Part shown: piece by piece, positions 1 through 12,671 of the stretch
Layout: every line of letters begins with the position of its first letter
Position numbering within the stretch: position 1 is the first letter of the stretch
NCBI GenBank assembly: GCA_022496185.1
Contig: WTXG01000010.1
Span: 62,001 to 126,000, forward strand
Source: Multifurca ochricompacta
Taxonomy: Eukaryota > Basidiomycota > Agaricomycetes > Russulales > Russulaceae
Direction of reading: 5' to 3'
Length of the DNA: 64,000 nt
Notes under the pieces: model-generated
The model's database searches: none
The model's input: only the letters and a program-made list of their open reading frames with translations
What the model was told of the DNA's origin: nothing
Translations under genes and position numbers: made by a program

Positions 1-1260
<1,260 letters not shown>

Positions 1261-1723
1261 ATATTATGGCAGGTTTTAAAAGGAGTATTTATTTGATGGA
1301 TTTGAACACCAAGGGACGCACAGAAAAGTCATCCGAGGATAAGTCATTTCCCGAACTAAGCCTCTGGCGACTAGAGGACATTGACTAAGTAGTAATATAT
1401 TGCGCAAGACGCCGTGAAATACGGCCTCGAACGCTGAAAGCAACTTTGTTGCTCTGGGGTGCGGCCACCAGATAGCGAAAAAAACGGGAAATGGCCTTCG
1501 GCCTGACGCGTACTTCGTGTTTAGAGATTGTTGTTGTATGATGCGAAGACGTGATCATGCAAAATCAGCAGAGCCACTGATCAGGTGACTCAGATCACGG
1601 GTTTTCCCGAAGTCATCTCACCTCCGTCTATTGAAACATGTAATATATAATACTTTCAGAGGAATTATCAAAAAGGACATGGCAATTTCTACCTCATCCA
1701 TTACAAACGCATGATAAGCTGCT

Positions 1724-4700
1724 TCACCCTGACATCCAAAGCGTGATATCGTCTCCACCGCTCGAGCGCGTGAGCATGTCGATATGGATAGCAAGCGCGA
1801 GTTCGCGATCGTGATTTCCCATCGCTGTATACATCCGGTTTAGCGCAAACTCGTTCCCAACCTCAGCCCCGGACACAACGCACCTTTTGTGAGTTCGCCC
1901 AGCTGCGTGACCACTTGCGCCGACAAGATCTCGCAATTCAGCGCGTCAAACAGCGGGTTTATCCGGCGCTCGAGGTCCTCAACTAGGCGCCGCTGAGAAG
2001 TCTACAAATGTTCATCCTTCAAAAACGCTCGAACATAACTATAAACAACAGCAACACGCACAGGAGTCGTTTGTTTTAGCTGATTGAGTTGTTGGCTGAC
2101 AATATTGTAAATCGGTCTCAGCGAGTCGGGTATGTGTGTCCGGTCGCCGGGAGCTATTTAATATTTAGTTGGCTCCATGTGGCCTATTCTGTGTGTAATA
2201 ACTCACGGTACTTGGGGGGAGCAGGTCCTTGCGAAATGGTGCGTGGAGGGGGCACAACAGAAGGCTGGCCTGTAAGAACCTGAGGAGGTCCTCCTGGTGG
2301 AGGCGGAACACGAGCCGGACCAGAGGGTGGCGGGGGTGCGAAACCAGGATGCTGCTGCTGCTGCTGCAGCGGTGATGCAACGCGAACATAGGGACCAGCG
2401 GCCGACGGCGGGGGTGCGAGACCAGGATGCTGTTGCTGTTGCAGCGGTGATGCAGCGTAGGGACCAGTGGCCGGTGGCGGAAGCTGCCGGGCCTGTGGAG
2501 GTGGGAGTGGCGGACCGCCTGCACCAGGAGGTGGGGTGGCATGTGCATACCGGTTAGGAGGAGGTGCAGGGGGTGCATGGCCAATCTGTGAAGGCGGAGC
2601 ATACTGCCCTGGAGGTGGCTGGCGTGGAGGCGGCTGCAGCCCAGCCGGGATCGCATTTAGTGGCGCTAATGGTTGGGAGACTGGTCCTGAGCCAGCGGGT
2701 GGATACGGCCCGGGTGCAGCGGCTATAGGCGGAGGCGGGACCGGAACCCGGCCCTGTGCAGGGGGCGGGGGGTGCCGCGACTGAACACTACCTGGGCGTG
2801 GAGGTGGAGGGACCGGAGCTGGAGACTGACCACGAGCAAGGTACGTCGGACTAGATACGGAACCCTGTGGCGAGTGGCGTTCGGGAAAGGCGATGTGATC
2901 GCTGCAGGCTTACTCGCCGATCCACTAGGTGTGCGTCGCTCGGGAGCTGTTGGCGCGTCGTTCCAACCACCATTCTCGCGACGCTTGGGAGGTGGTCCCG
3001 GAGGGGGTGGAGGGGCCTTCGCGGCACCAAAGCCATGGGGAGGGGGAGGTGGGGGTGCAACTTGGTTGCCGTGCAATTGTGGCGGAGGGTGGTTATACGC
3101 ATTCCCTGAGGGGTATGTGAGGGGTGCGGTCGGCTGGTACGGTTGTGATGGCTGGACGGGTTGAGCAGGTGCGTAAGGGTTGTTCGCAACGGGGGGAACA
3201 TCGATGGGCGCATATGAATTGTACGTCGGTGCAGGAGGAGCAGCGACCGTGGGGCCAGCTGCTTGTTGTTGCTGAGCAGCAGCAAGTGCATATGGGTTGT
3301 ATGAATAAGCGGAAGTAGTCGTGGGAACAATCGGGGGAATTGCCGTGACTGCAGGGACTGTGGGAACCGCAGCGGGGGCAGAGGCATGTGTGCGAGATAA
3401 TGATGGTGCGAGTGGGGAGCTGGAGACCCCGGCAGCAATAAGAAGACGTTCCCTCTCTGCCGCGAGTTCAAGTTGTGTACTCGGCAGCCCCTTGTAACCA
3501 GATGGTGTGAACTTGAGGAATGCGACAGCGTGTTTGACAAGGCCTTGTGCGGCAAGGAAAGCAGCGTATTCAAAATAGCGATCATAAAGTCCAGAAAGCT
3601 TGTACCCCCTCGCAGCTGCATCTTCTCCAACTGCCTCTGTTTGCTCCAGATCCTTGTCCACGTATGACGCTGCGGAGCGGAAGACGGTGACCTTCTCAAT
3701 GAAAGTCTGAAGCGCATGGGCGTGTGCAGTATACCGTGAGACACCTGGTGCCGTGTCGTCAGCCAGGATCCGCTTCTCCTCTTCCGCCAGCTCTTCGATC
3801 CAGATGTTGACAAGGCGTTCGAGGCGGCCGGCAGCAAGGTATGCCAATGTGGCATTCTTCCTGAGTTCTGGAGCCTCAGTAGCGTGCTCTGATCGAGCAA
3901 GGCTGGCTTGGAATTCCAGTCGTGAGCCGAGCTGTTCCGCAAGCCCACCAAACTCGTCCGCCTGTGCGAAAGTGCACAAGACAACGAAAATTTCCTGCCA
4001 ATCTTGCAGGTCCGCGTTTTGTACAATGTCAGCAAGATCGTTCGTCACTACCGATTGGAAGAGCCGCAGATATGGCAACGAAATGGTACGCTTTTCGAAG
4101 TACGCTTTCTGTGTACGGGCAAGTAACTCGGGCCCACCTTTCACCGCGAGAAGGATTGCGTCAGCGAAGCGTTCCACTGAGAGGCACAGGGATACAGCGC
4201 TCTCAAAGTCACCAATAACAAGGGCTTTGGTGACTAATCGGTCCGTCTTGCTTTCATCTGCAGGGTAAATGCGGAACGTGTTGCTCTTTAGAGTGTCTGA
4301 AGCGGCTGACGAAGGACGAGAGCCGATGGTAGCAGCAACAGAGGAGTCAATACCGTAGTTGGTGTGCGGGACAACAGGAACAGCTTCGTCTGTGGACTGA
4401 CTGAGCCCCATATTACTGAAGAAATCCGCCGCGGAATCTAGCTGTGGAGTACCCGCAGGACCATCATCACCAAAGAGACTGGGTGCGGTAGTCGTAGACT
4501 CCGCATCCGGAAGCGGGGTCACGTTTGAAGTGTCCGAGGCAGCACCGGCGCTGAGTTCTGAGGGGGTCGCATCGAGTAAGTCTTCTGCGCTTTCTGTAGG
4601 ACTTCTTTCAGGCTCAGCGAACGAGACAACCGGTTCGTGCGGCTTAGCGTCGGTGACGTCTTCCTCAGATGGAGATCTCACAACCGGCAGCGGGGTACTC

Positions 4701-6578
4701 TCTTCATCCACAGACCTAAGTTTCGTAATGGCCTCCGCGACAAGTGCGGCAATTTCAGCCTTGGAAAAGCCAAGGAGTGTTACGAGCTCGTCCCGTGAAT
4801 CTGCACGGAAAAGGCTGAGTAGAGCTTTCCACCCGGCGGCGCTCTCAGCTGCTGTATCCTCGGCCTCGGCACTGCGCTCGGTTGCGATCATTGGGAGGTC
4901 CTGAGTATCAATCGCTTGGCGCAAGCGCTCAGCACGGGCGACAACATTGTCTTCGGTAATCAACTTGCGGATATGCACAACACCGCTCTGATGGCGACCC
5001 TCCTTACTCGCTAGGTTTGATACAGACACAAGTTGCCCGCAGTATCCGAACGACGCCGAGGCTGGGCGACACAACCACTTGGGAGGCTGTTTTAACGTGA
5101 ATGAAGCCTGATTAGTCCGCGCGAAGCTCGGATTGTCAAACACATCAGCACCATCCGGCTGGGGTGTGGCGATGCTGGCTTCGTTTTGGTTAACCTCGTT
5201 AGTGGACTGAATAGAATGGAGACCGATGGTTCCATCGAAAAATGCCGCCGCCAAGAGGTCAGGATTACGTGGACACCATTGCACTTGGAAGGCCCAGTTG
5301 TCCGCTGAAGGAAGCTACGTAAAAAAGCACGTAAGGACACAACAGTAAGTGTACTTTCACGTGACATCGACACGTACCTCGCCAATGATTTCCGATGTTT
5401 GCGGATTCCAGCAAAGCGCACGATTATCCTTGCCGCTTGACAAGAGAAGATCTGCATCTTGCTTACACCATGAAAGTGAAAGCACGCCTTTCTCGTGACC
5501 AGTGAGAATCTGACATTGTCCGTAAGCAAGCAAAAACAAAGGAAGGAAGACAGACGGTCGCGCGCACTTTTTCCGGGGCTCGCGCGTTACGCAAATCCCA
5601 AACCATAACGATCGGGGAGGCATCATCTTCTGATGAGGTGACTAGCCGGGTCGCCTGCGGAGCAATAAATAAACGTCATTTGGGAAGTGAGAATCACCAA
5701 CGTTTTCGGGGTGCCAGGCCACATCGCTCATTCCGCGACGCCCGCCACCGGCTTGAATGCCACCACTTACACCGCCACCATAAGCCAAAGCGACAACCTC
5801 TCGCTTCCCCCTAAGGTCCCAAACAACGGTGTACCCAGTGCCGCTAGACGTCGCTAGTACGTGCGGTACCTGATTGTTCCATGCAAGCGCGCTAACCTCG
5901 TCAAGTTTTGAGCTTCGTGTACCGGGCGAATATGGTTTACTGGGGTCTTTGAGATCCCAGATGTAGACCTTGAGGTGGACGATAAGGGAACACATCAAGG
6001 ACAGGAAACGGAAGGGAGTACCTCTCCATTGATACCTCCTGAGGCAAATAGAGTAGACTGAATGGCGTTAAAATCTAAACCGCGAACGGGTCCAGTATGC
6101 GTGCTATTCTTGAGTATAAGAGCATCGGAAGCGCTGAAATGAGAGGTCATTCACAAGAGCACAAAAAGAGAAGCGCATAAAAACATACTTTGTATGAGAC
6201 ACAATTTTTGATGGATCCCAAATACCGAGCTCGCCATTTTCCATACCAGCGGCAATTACACCCTCAGGACGACTACCATCTGCCTTACCCCATACGATGC
6301 GATTAAACCTAACAAGATTGGACATTCCTGTGCACGATTCGCGAAAAGTTAAAATCACACCTTGCACTATTTGCGACTGAGCCACGCAGGCCATTCTGCC
6401 CTTCTCCACCCAAGTCATACTCCTGCTTGTTGAGAAAGTCTGGCTCCCATATCTCCAATTGACTATCATTTGAAAAGGACTCATCGAGAGCACCGGCAAC
6501 TGTGCCCGTTGCCAGCAAGGGCGTTGAAAGAGGAGACCACGCAAAAGTGGAAGTTCGGTGAATCTCCTTTAGTTTCAT
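1724..6578 (-). CDS. SEC31: COPII outer coat protein Sec31
   Basis: Sec31 pairs with Sec13 to build the outer cage of COPII vesicles at ER exit sites. The start is ATG at 6578 ([16 protein letters not shown], the typical Sec31 N-terminus). WD repeats follow over several exons (6.58-5.1 kb), including [23 protein letters not shown] and [14 protein letters not shown]. An alpha-helical region comes next, then a very Pro/Gln-rich segment (about 3.3-2.2 kb), then the C-terminal helical domain on small exons ([49 protein letters not shown]). There are about ten introns. Two places need a one-base correction. Near 2865-2880 the frame slips between the ITSPFPN and SPQGSV segments (a 38-nt intron there is a weaker alternative). 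At the end, WMSG is followed by TGA, while the conserved tail VKQLIMRL lies in the next frame, ending at 1701. The divergent neighbour is the prenyltransferase. Confidence 0.93.
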
Positions 6579-7244
6579 GATGGCAAAATGGCAAAAAAGT
6601 GAAGATGAACTTCTTCGGTTAAGCGGTGCAACAACGTGTCACGCAGTAAAGCCGGCCCTAAATTAGGTGACCATCACAACTCGTGACCTTTTTAAAATCA
6701 ATCACGTGACAATCGACGCGTGAAGCGATCATCTACATCTTATCTTATCAATAATTCTTAATTATAAAGCGAGCGCGCGCGGGACGCGTCTAATTACCAA
6801 ACTGAGACTACTTCAGTTTCATTCATTCATTCATCATGTTCCCCGTCCGTGCCATCTATGTTACAGCGCACAGGCGCTGAAATTCCCGCGTCCCTGAGTT
6901 CCTGCGGACGGGCTCGAACCTCGAACCTGACACTGACACCGACTTCCGACCCAGTGCGCCTCAAGGCAACGGCGAAACCAGGTGTGATCTATCTGCAGGT
7001 GTTCTTACCCCCACCCTCAAATGGACAAATGAGCGGCTAAGTCACACCCCAAGCTGCACGATACTTTAACCCAGCCACACTTGTTATGACATTCGCGTGC
7101 TCTCCCCCACGTCCACTTCACGACTTCACGCAACATTACCGTTCTCTTGTTTTTTTTTCCTACCTCAGGCGTCCTCTTTCTGCGCGTTGCTCCGTGCCTC
7201 ATTATCCGTTCCTTCGCTTATAATTTGCCCTCATTTATAGCACC
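6579..7244. promoter_or_regulatory. Divergent promoter region between SEC31 and the UbiA-type gene
   Basis: About 670 bp separate the two start codons. The stretch holds AT-rich TATA-like runs (around 6745-6765 and 7215-7245, the latter containing TTATAATTTG), a GCGCGC run near 6772, and pyrimidine-rich DNA just before 7245. No convincing ORF is seen. The assignment is inference from gene orientation. Confidence 0.5.
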
Positions 7245-8416
7245 ATGACAAAAATCATCACGCTCTTCCGCATCCCTTTGTATATGAACATCCGTCTCTG
7301 GTCTGTTTCCGTCAACTTGACTTTCAGTATGGTGGTGGGCTTTCTCTTGCGAGTTTTCTCAGCTGTGTTGTACTATCTGCACACCGCCATTCTGTTTACC
7401 TGGACGGACTACAAGACTATCTTTCTTCCTATTGTGAGTCCTTTTTTTTTTTTCTTTCCCCGCAATCCGCGCTTAATATTGAAACCCTTTGTCTCTTTTT
7501 TTTCCCTAGACTGTCTTTGCTTGCGCGACGGCGCCTGTACGGTCATTCACCGACCTACTTCAGTGCTGGGTGTGGGTGTGGTTCCACCAACTTTTGTGCA
7601 ACGTATCCAACCAAGCGCGCAGCCGCGAAGAAGACAGACTCAACCGTCCATGGCGCCCTCTCCCGTCGGGGAGGATATCGGAATCCCAAGCATATGCCTT
7701 GCGCTGGGCTACTGTCCTTCTCTGCATATTTATTTCGTCTATCTACGATCAAGATCTCGTTCTAACGACCCTTGGCCTCGTGGTCACCACGTTCATCTAT
7801 GACGAGCTTGGTGCAGCGGGAAACGTTATTGGGAAAGCTCTCTGTACCGCAGGGGGATACGCTTCTTTCGAACTTGGCGCTACGACGATTATCGGTATGT
7901 TACTTTGTTTAAGGAAAAAAAAAAAAAAAAAACCTTGTATCGCGTTTCGCGGATGCTGACCATTTGATTATTAGGCGCCAACCACGAGATGGATTCCGTC
8001 TCCGTGACTGCTGTCATTATAAGCGGTATCCTCATCTTTACGGCGATTCAAGCGCAAGACTTCCCTGATGTCGAAGGTGACAAGGCTGTGGGCCGCATGA
8101 CTTTCCCAATCTATGCACCCGAATTATCTCGACTCTTGACCCTCTTTGCCACCGTCGCGTGGTCCATATTTCTCAGTTGGTTCTGGGGAGTTGGTCCCAT
8201 AAGTACCACCGCCTTCATCAGCTTCGGCATTCATGTCGGGATGCGTTACTACCTTTGGAGGACTTTAGAAGCCGACAGAAAGTCGTACCTGATATTCAAC
8301 GTACGTTCTTACCATCCAGAAAGGGTCGACGCTGATCCATAGGCGTGTTTCAGGTCTGGCTCATGGCCGCTCATGTACTTCCTTTACATGCCAGGACGTC
8401 CGTTTTGGCATTTTGA
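7245..8416 (+). CDS. UbiA-family membrane prenyltransferase
   Basis: UbiA proteins transfer prenyl groups to aromatic or other acceptors inside a membrane. Four exons (7245-7433, 7510-7894, 7975-8300, 8354-8416) give a 320-residue protein. The first Asp-rich motif is NQARSREEDRLNRPWRPLPS (NxxxxxxxDxxxxRPxRP type). The second is the AQDFPDVEGDKAVGR segment; both bind Mg-diphosphate in the family. Several hydrophobic helices (for example from 7320 and 8145) fit a multi-pass protein. It resembles the stand-alone fungal UbiA proteins linked to meroterpenoid or other terpenoid chemistry rather than the ubiquinone enzyme COQ2, because it is short and has no visible mitochondrial presequence. No polyketide synthase or terpene synthase gene lies beside it, so the substrate is unknown. 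Confidence 0.85.
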
Positions 8417-11110
8417 TGATTGTCTCGATTGACGGCTCATTTACGCCATTTGTTTGTATGTATAAGACGCACTTACCAGCACGCCTGGCGCATGACTGTA
8501 TCTTTATTGCGGACAGACGCTCTTCTTTACGTTTACAATTCGTATAATTTTTGCATAGGCTCCTCCACTATGAAACGCTCCTCTTCTGTTTCTTCGTCGT
8601 ATTACGTTTCTTCGAACTAACTTACTCAGAGTGAGGACAAAAAAAGTACATGTCCTTTAGTAGTACCGTGTTACTGTCTAGCCATGAAGCGCTCCTTCGC
8701 GAAAGCAATATATAATTTATGAATGGCTGCTGCTATCCTCGTGCGTCATTACAACCGCACCGATCTCGCACAGGCCAATGGGATCCCACGGGGTTGCGGC
8801 CGCACGGTCTTAATGAATTTGTTGCCAATTTACCAGGTGGTTACCGCGCCTCGTGAAACGTGTACGCCTCGAGGCAGACGACAAGCCAGCGCAGTTACTT
8901 GTTCATGAACCGCCGAGGACAAAATGAAGGTGCAATGATACCGTGAAGGCTGCGATGACAACGCCACAGTCCCAGCATATTTTCGCCGGCAACGTAAGCA
9001 GCCCGTTTGGGAGTCCTGACTGAGCCCTGACATCGATTTGCGTTTCCCATGTCCCGTGCTCGGAGTGAATGAATGAATCCGGACTCCGGCGTGTGTTTCT
9101 GTGTGTAGGTGTGTGATCTTGATGGGGGAGCGGATCCTTTATCGCTGCAACAAGTGCGGTTTCTCTTCTTTTGTTTACAGGAATGAGCAGGAATGAGGTT
9201 GACAGTAGTGAGTCGTGCGGGTGTTTTAGCTGTTATCCAGGTCGACCACGGGCCGCAGCAAAAGACAATCAATCTCTTTCGGTACCGATAGCCAACCGCC
9301 GCCGTGATGTGAAGTCTCAAGGTAAAGAGGTTATCATGTCAGAGAGAGGAGGACCAATCTAGCCTGAGCAATGTAAATCACGCGTGAATAGGGGATAGAG
9401 TTAGAACCCTAATCGAAACGGAACCAAGACGAGGTGGGGTCTCTGTGCCGAACGGAGCCCTCATCGAGTCCATCGAGTCATAGTCACTGAAATGACAGAG
9501 TCCGCGGATCGACTACCTGAGCTTTCCGAGAGTACCAGAAAGGAAGAAAGAGAGCAACACATGTAACAAAGCCGTTTGAGCACAAATTTTGACGCTCATG
9601 TGGGGGGATGGACCCAGGGACCGCTTTCGAACCTTCACTGGCTGGTAAAATAAAAATAAAAATAAAAAATAAGGTCCATCGCCAAACTGCAGTAAACAAA
9701 TCCAACAAAGCCCGATGGGACGGTCCGTGGGGGTTTGTTGTCGCTATGCCTTGAATAGCAATCTCGTAAGCTAGCCTGGTTTTTGGGACTAGCTGTAAAC
9801 GGAAAGGTTAAGAATCGAAGGGATCTTCTGGTGAACCAAAAAAAAACACTCAGAGGGAGATATATATCACTTCATTGGGTGTCTGAACAAACGTCGTCAG
9901 CGAATACCAACCCCCATTAGTATTCGCAGTACTTCTCCCCTGGAAGGGTATAGGGAGACGAGCAACTACCGTTGGCTGAGCCCAAGCTACAAAGTTAGCC
10001 GTGAGGCGGGGGGAACTTTGATAGGTTGGCGCCGGTATGCTGCGCTTTCCAACAACGGGAACGGGGGTCGTCCGTCAAAAGAGGGCTCTTACAAGTAAAT
10101 ATCCTTCACTTTTTGGGAAGGGCCCCAAGGAGGAGGGGGGGAAACCCGCAGTTCCCTGAACCATGACCCTAAAAAAGCAGGTAGGGTGCGAGGCCACGGA
10201 GGCAGTACTGCGATGGAAGTTCCCATATGCAACGCCTCAGCCGCATGAGAGGCCCAAATGACAATGAACAATGCGAGACCTGTTCCCGTTGGGAATTCCT
10301 CTTACCGCAGACGTATTACACGGCCCAGAATCTCCCATAGCATTTTTTTTTTTTTGTCTGTTGCGGTGCCCGCATTGCAACCAGACGCACTGATGAAGCT
10401 CGAACGGCGATGCGTTTCTCTTGGCTAACCCTTCTTTGGAGAACTATATGATCTTTGGGGGTGGGGGTAAAGAAACGTGTGTCCTTCTGGCAGGTGGATC
10501 CCGGCGCCTGGGGGCGGGTGGTAACACTGGTGATAGAGCAGACACCCACGGCAGTGAGAAACCGGGTAGAGCAGAGCACTGACAATTGACTTGTCATGGT
10601 TGACCGAATAGTACGGGTGCTGTGTGGTGTGGTGTGGTGTGTGTGTATAGTAGTAGGAACGTGTCCACGTGACCCGCCGTCATCATGTTCCGGACCTGTA
10701 TTTGTTAATACTTTCTCACGTCTGGGCCGTGATCTCTGTGACACCCTGCAATATTACGTTCCCTCTCGGCAGGGAGGAAGGAAAGGGGTAAAGGAGGGAG
10801 GGAGGGAGGGGAAGGAAATTGAATGAATGAATGAATGAATGAATGAATCGAATTTATTCTTGGTGGATGCCCTGACCCCTGAATACGAAGTTAATAGAAA
10901 GCCGACAGAAACGATATTGTTAAAAAGAAAACAAAAGTACATTAATAAAGGCACAAAGAGGGGGGAACGATTCTTTTAATTGCCGTGGTGTGCAGAAAAC
11001 TTGCTTACCACAACAACACGCGATCCCTTGCACACTTGACCAGTTTTTACTCTTCTGGCGCCAGAAAAAAAGAGGATCTTAAACTGTTCTATGATTACAG
11101 GCGCTTCTTC
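8417..11110. other. Intergenic, no supported gene
   Basis: About 2.7 kb between the ends of the prenyltransferase and GPN2 genes. Only short ORFs without family resemblance are present on both strands. I see A/T runs (for example 9655-9672), a G/A-rich stretch at 10790-10815 and a GAAT microsatellite at 10820-10848. Confidence 0.5.
10820..10848. repeat. (GAAT)n microsatellite
   Basis: About seven tandem GAAT units directly follow a GGGA-rich purine run. Simple-sequence DNA with no coding role seen. Confidence 0.85.
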
Positions 11111-12556
11111 CTAACATGACTTACTTCCTCTCACGAATTTGAAGCTTCCGTTGTTGTTGTGTTGTTCCACCTCCGCTGCTGCCTGACGCAGTGCCTCACC
11201 CTCTCGACGCCACTGCACCTTCTCATACGCATCCCACTCCTCTCGCGCATCTACCCATCTCTCCTGCACGTCCCTCACATCACTACGCAATCCAACACGT
11301 GGGCCCATCGCGCTCGACAAAAGCGCATGGACGTTAGGACGCGCCGAGCTGGGCCCCCCCATGGAGTCTCTCACCGTCCCCTCAGGCACCTGCGTATTCA
11401 CCGGTGGTACGAAGACGTAACCCGTCGCACGGTCAATGGCTCGCGTGAGGTTCAACATCGATTCTTTGTCCTGTTCGGTAAAACCAAAAAAAAAAATAAT
11501 TCTTGGGTTGTCAGCAGACCAGAACAAAAAAAAAAAAAAAAAGCGCGTTGCGCCTCAAATCAAAAACATTTTTTGGAGGATCCTCCCAAAATGATGATTG
11601 ATGATGATGATGATGATGATGATGGTGATGACGAAGAACGCCTCGTTTAAAGCGGCACGCACGCACCTCAACAGCGAGCGTCTCAAAGCCCACTATACCA
11701 AAGTCCTCTATTAGCTCGCAGATCGCCATATTGAGCGCGCTGTAACGCGACGAATTGGACGAGAGCGTGTTTTCGAGATACGAGAGATCTTGCACTTCGG
11801 TGTAAAATTCCAAGTTGAAATCTATCGCGCCAATCATTAATTTGTGTATGTGTGTGTGTGTGCGTGCGTGCGTGCGCAAAGTTAGACAAAGAGATAGATA
11901 CCGAGATCCCCATATTGCGTAAGGAGGTCCACTTTCGATAACACGTTGATGTGCGGTAGTTCGAGGTGTAGCATCGCCCTCAGTGACAAGAGTAACATCG
12001 AGATATACTTGGTTGCATCAGTCACATAATGCGAATCGCATAGGTGAATGGCAGCTAGCTTAAAAAAAGAGAAGGAAAAAAAAAATACATAATTGAATAC
12101 AAATTGAATGAAGAGGGAGAGGAGGGGGAGGAGGAGAGGCAATCTGGGGCACAACGGACGCACCCTAAAACCACTCTTCCCCAATCTTTGTATTATTCTC
12201 TTTAAACTGTTGTGGTTGGTGCTGAGCTCGACCTGACCAGGAAGATCAAAAAGCACATAAGCGTCCTTGCCCAACTCCTTCAATCGATCTTCCAGCCAAT
12301 CGTAATTCGCCTCGAGATACTCCATACAATACAACATCCCACCGTTGGGACCGAGACCATGCTCTGACATAACATCCTGTAAAGTGATAAGGGACGCGAT
12401 ATCGATGGCGCACGGATATGGGATGTTGTCATTCGCAGGATCTAAATTGACTATAGAGATGGGTCGTTCAAGTGCGACGAAGAGTTGTTGTTTGCCATAG
12501 CAATAAGTTGATTTCCCACTTCCTGGAGGACCAATGACGATCTCTCCGAATGTCAT
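11111..12556 (-). CDS. GPN2: GPN-loop GTPase, GPN2 type
   Basis: GPN GTPases help assemble RNA polymerase II and move it into the nucleus. Four exons (12164-12556, 11902-12058, 11667-11821, 11111-11470) give 354 residues. The P-loop is GPPGSGKSTYC near the start (residues 9-16 region). It is followed by the VNLDPAND segment and, after an intron, by SHYVTDATKYISMLLLSL and the NVLSKVDLL guanine-specificity loop. The C-terminal exon carries DRATGYVFVPP and a charged helix, as in GPN2 rather than GPN1 or GPN3. The last residues (KFVRGSKSC) may not be exact, since a further small 3' exon cannot be excluded. The third intron (11471-11666) contains a GAT microsatellite and an A-run. The Arb1-like gene lies about 115 bp upstream on the same strand. 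Confidence 0.92.
11590..11635. repeat. (GAT)n microsatellite inside a GPN2 intron
   Basis: A run of GATGAT units with small interruptions, in the intron between the third and fourth GPN2 exons. Confidence 0.8.
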
Positions 12557-12671
12557 GAGGGTTAACGAGAAAGGAAGGTCTCCTTCCTACTTTGGGTAAC
12601 GCTCACACGCTTATCAAGGCAAAAAACCCAAAGCAAACCACCCCAAAGTTAAAGCTACAGTTTACAGTCAT

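Noticed and set aside
1724..1936. Apparent frameshift between the GELTKG and MGNHDREL parts of SEC31
   Set aside because: A 59-nt intron with a CTAAAC branch site and an ACAG acceptor restores the conserved [12 protein letters not shown] reading.
2165..2656. Long His/Leu/Arg-rich ORF on the minus strand
   Set aside because: It is another frame of the Pro/Gln-rich part of SEC31; the Pro-rich frame fits the family and continues through the splices.
8895..9320. 141-residue minus-strand ORF
   Set aside because: No family likeness, contains a simple TG/CA repeat part, no partner exons.
10316..10744. 142-residue minus-strand ORF
   Set aside because: Composition unlike coding DNA, no domain, no splice partner; likely chance in GC-rich DNA.
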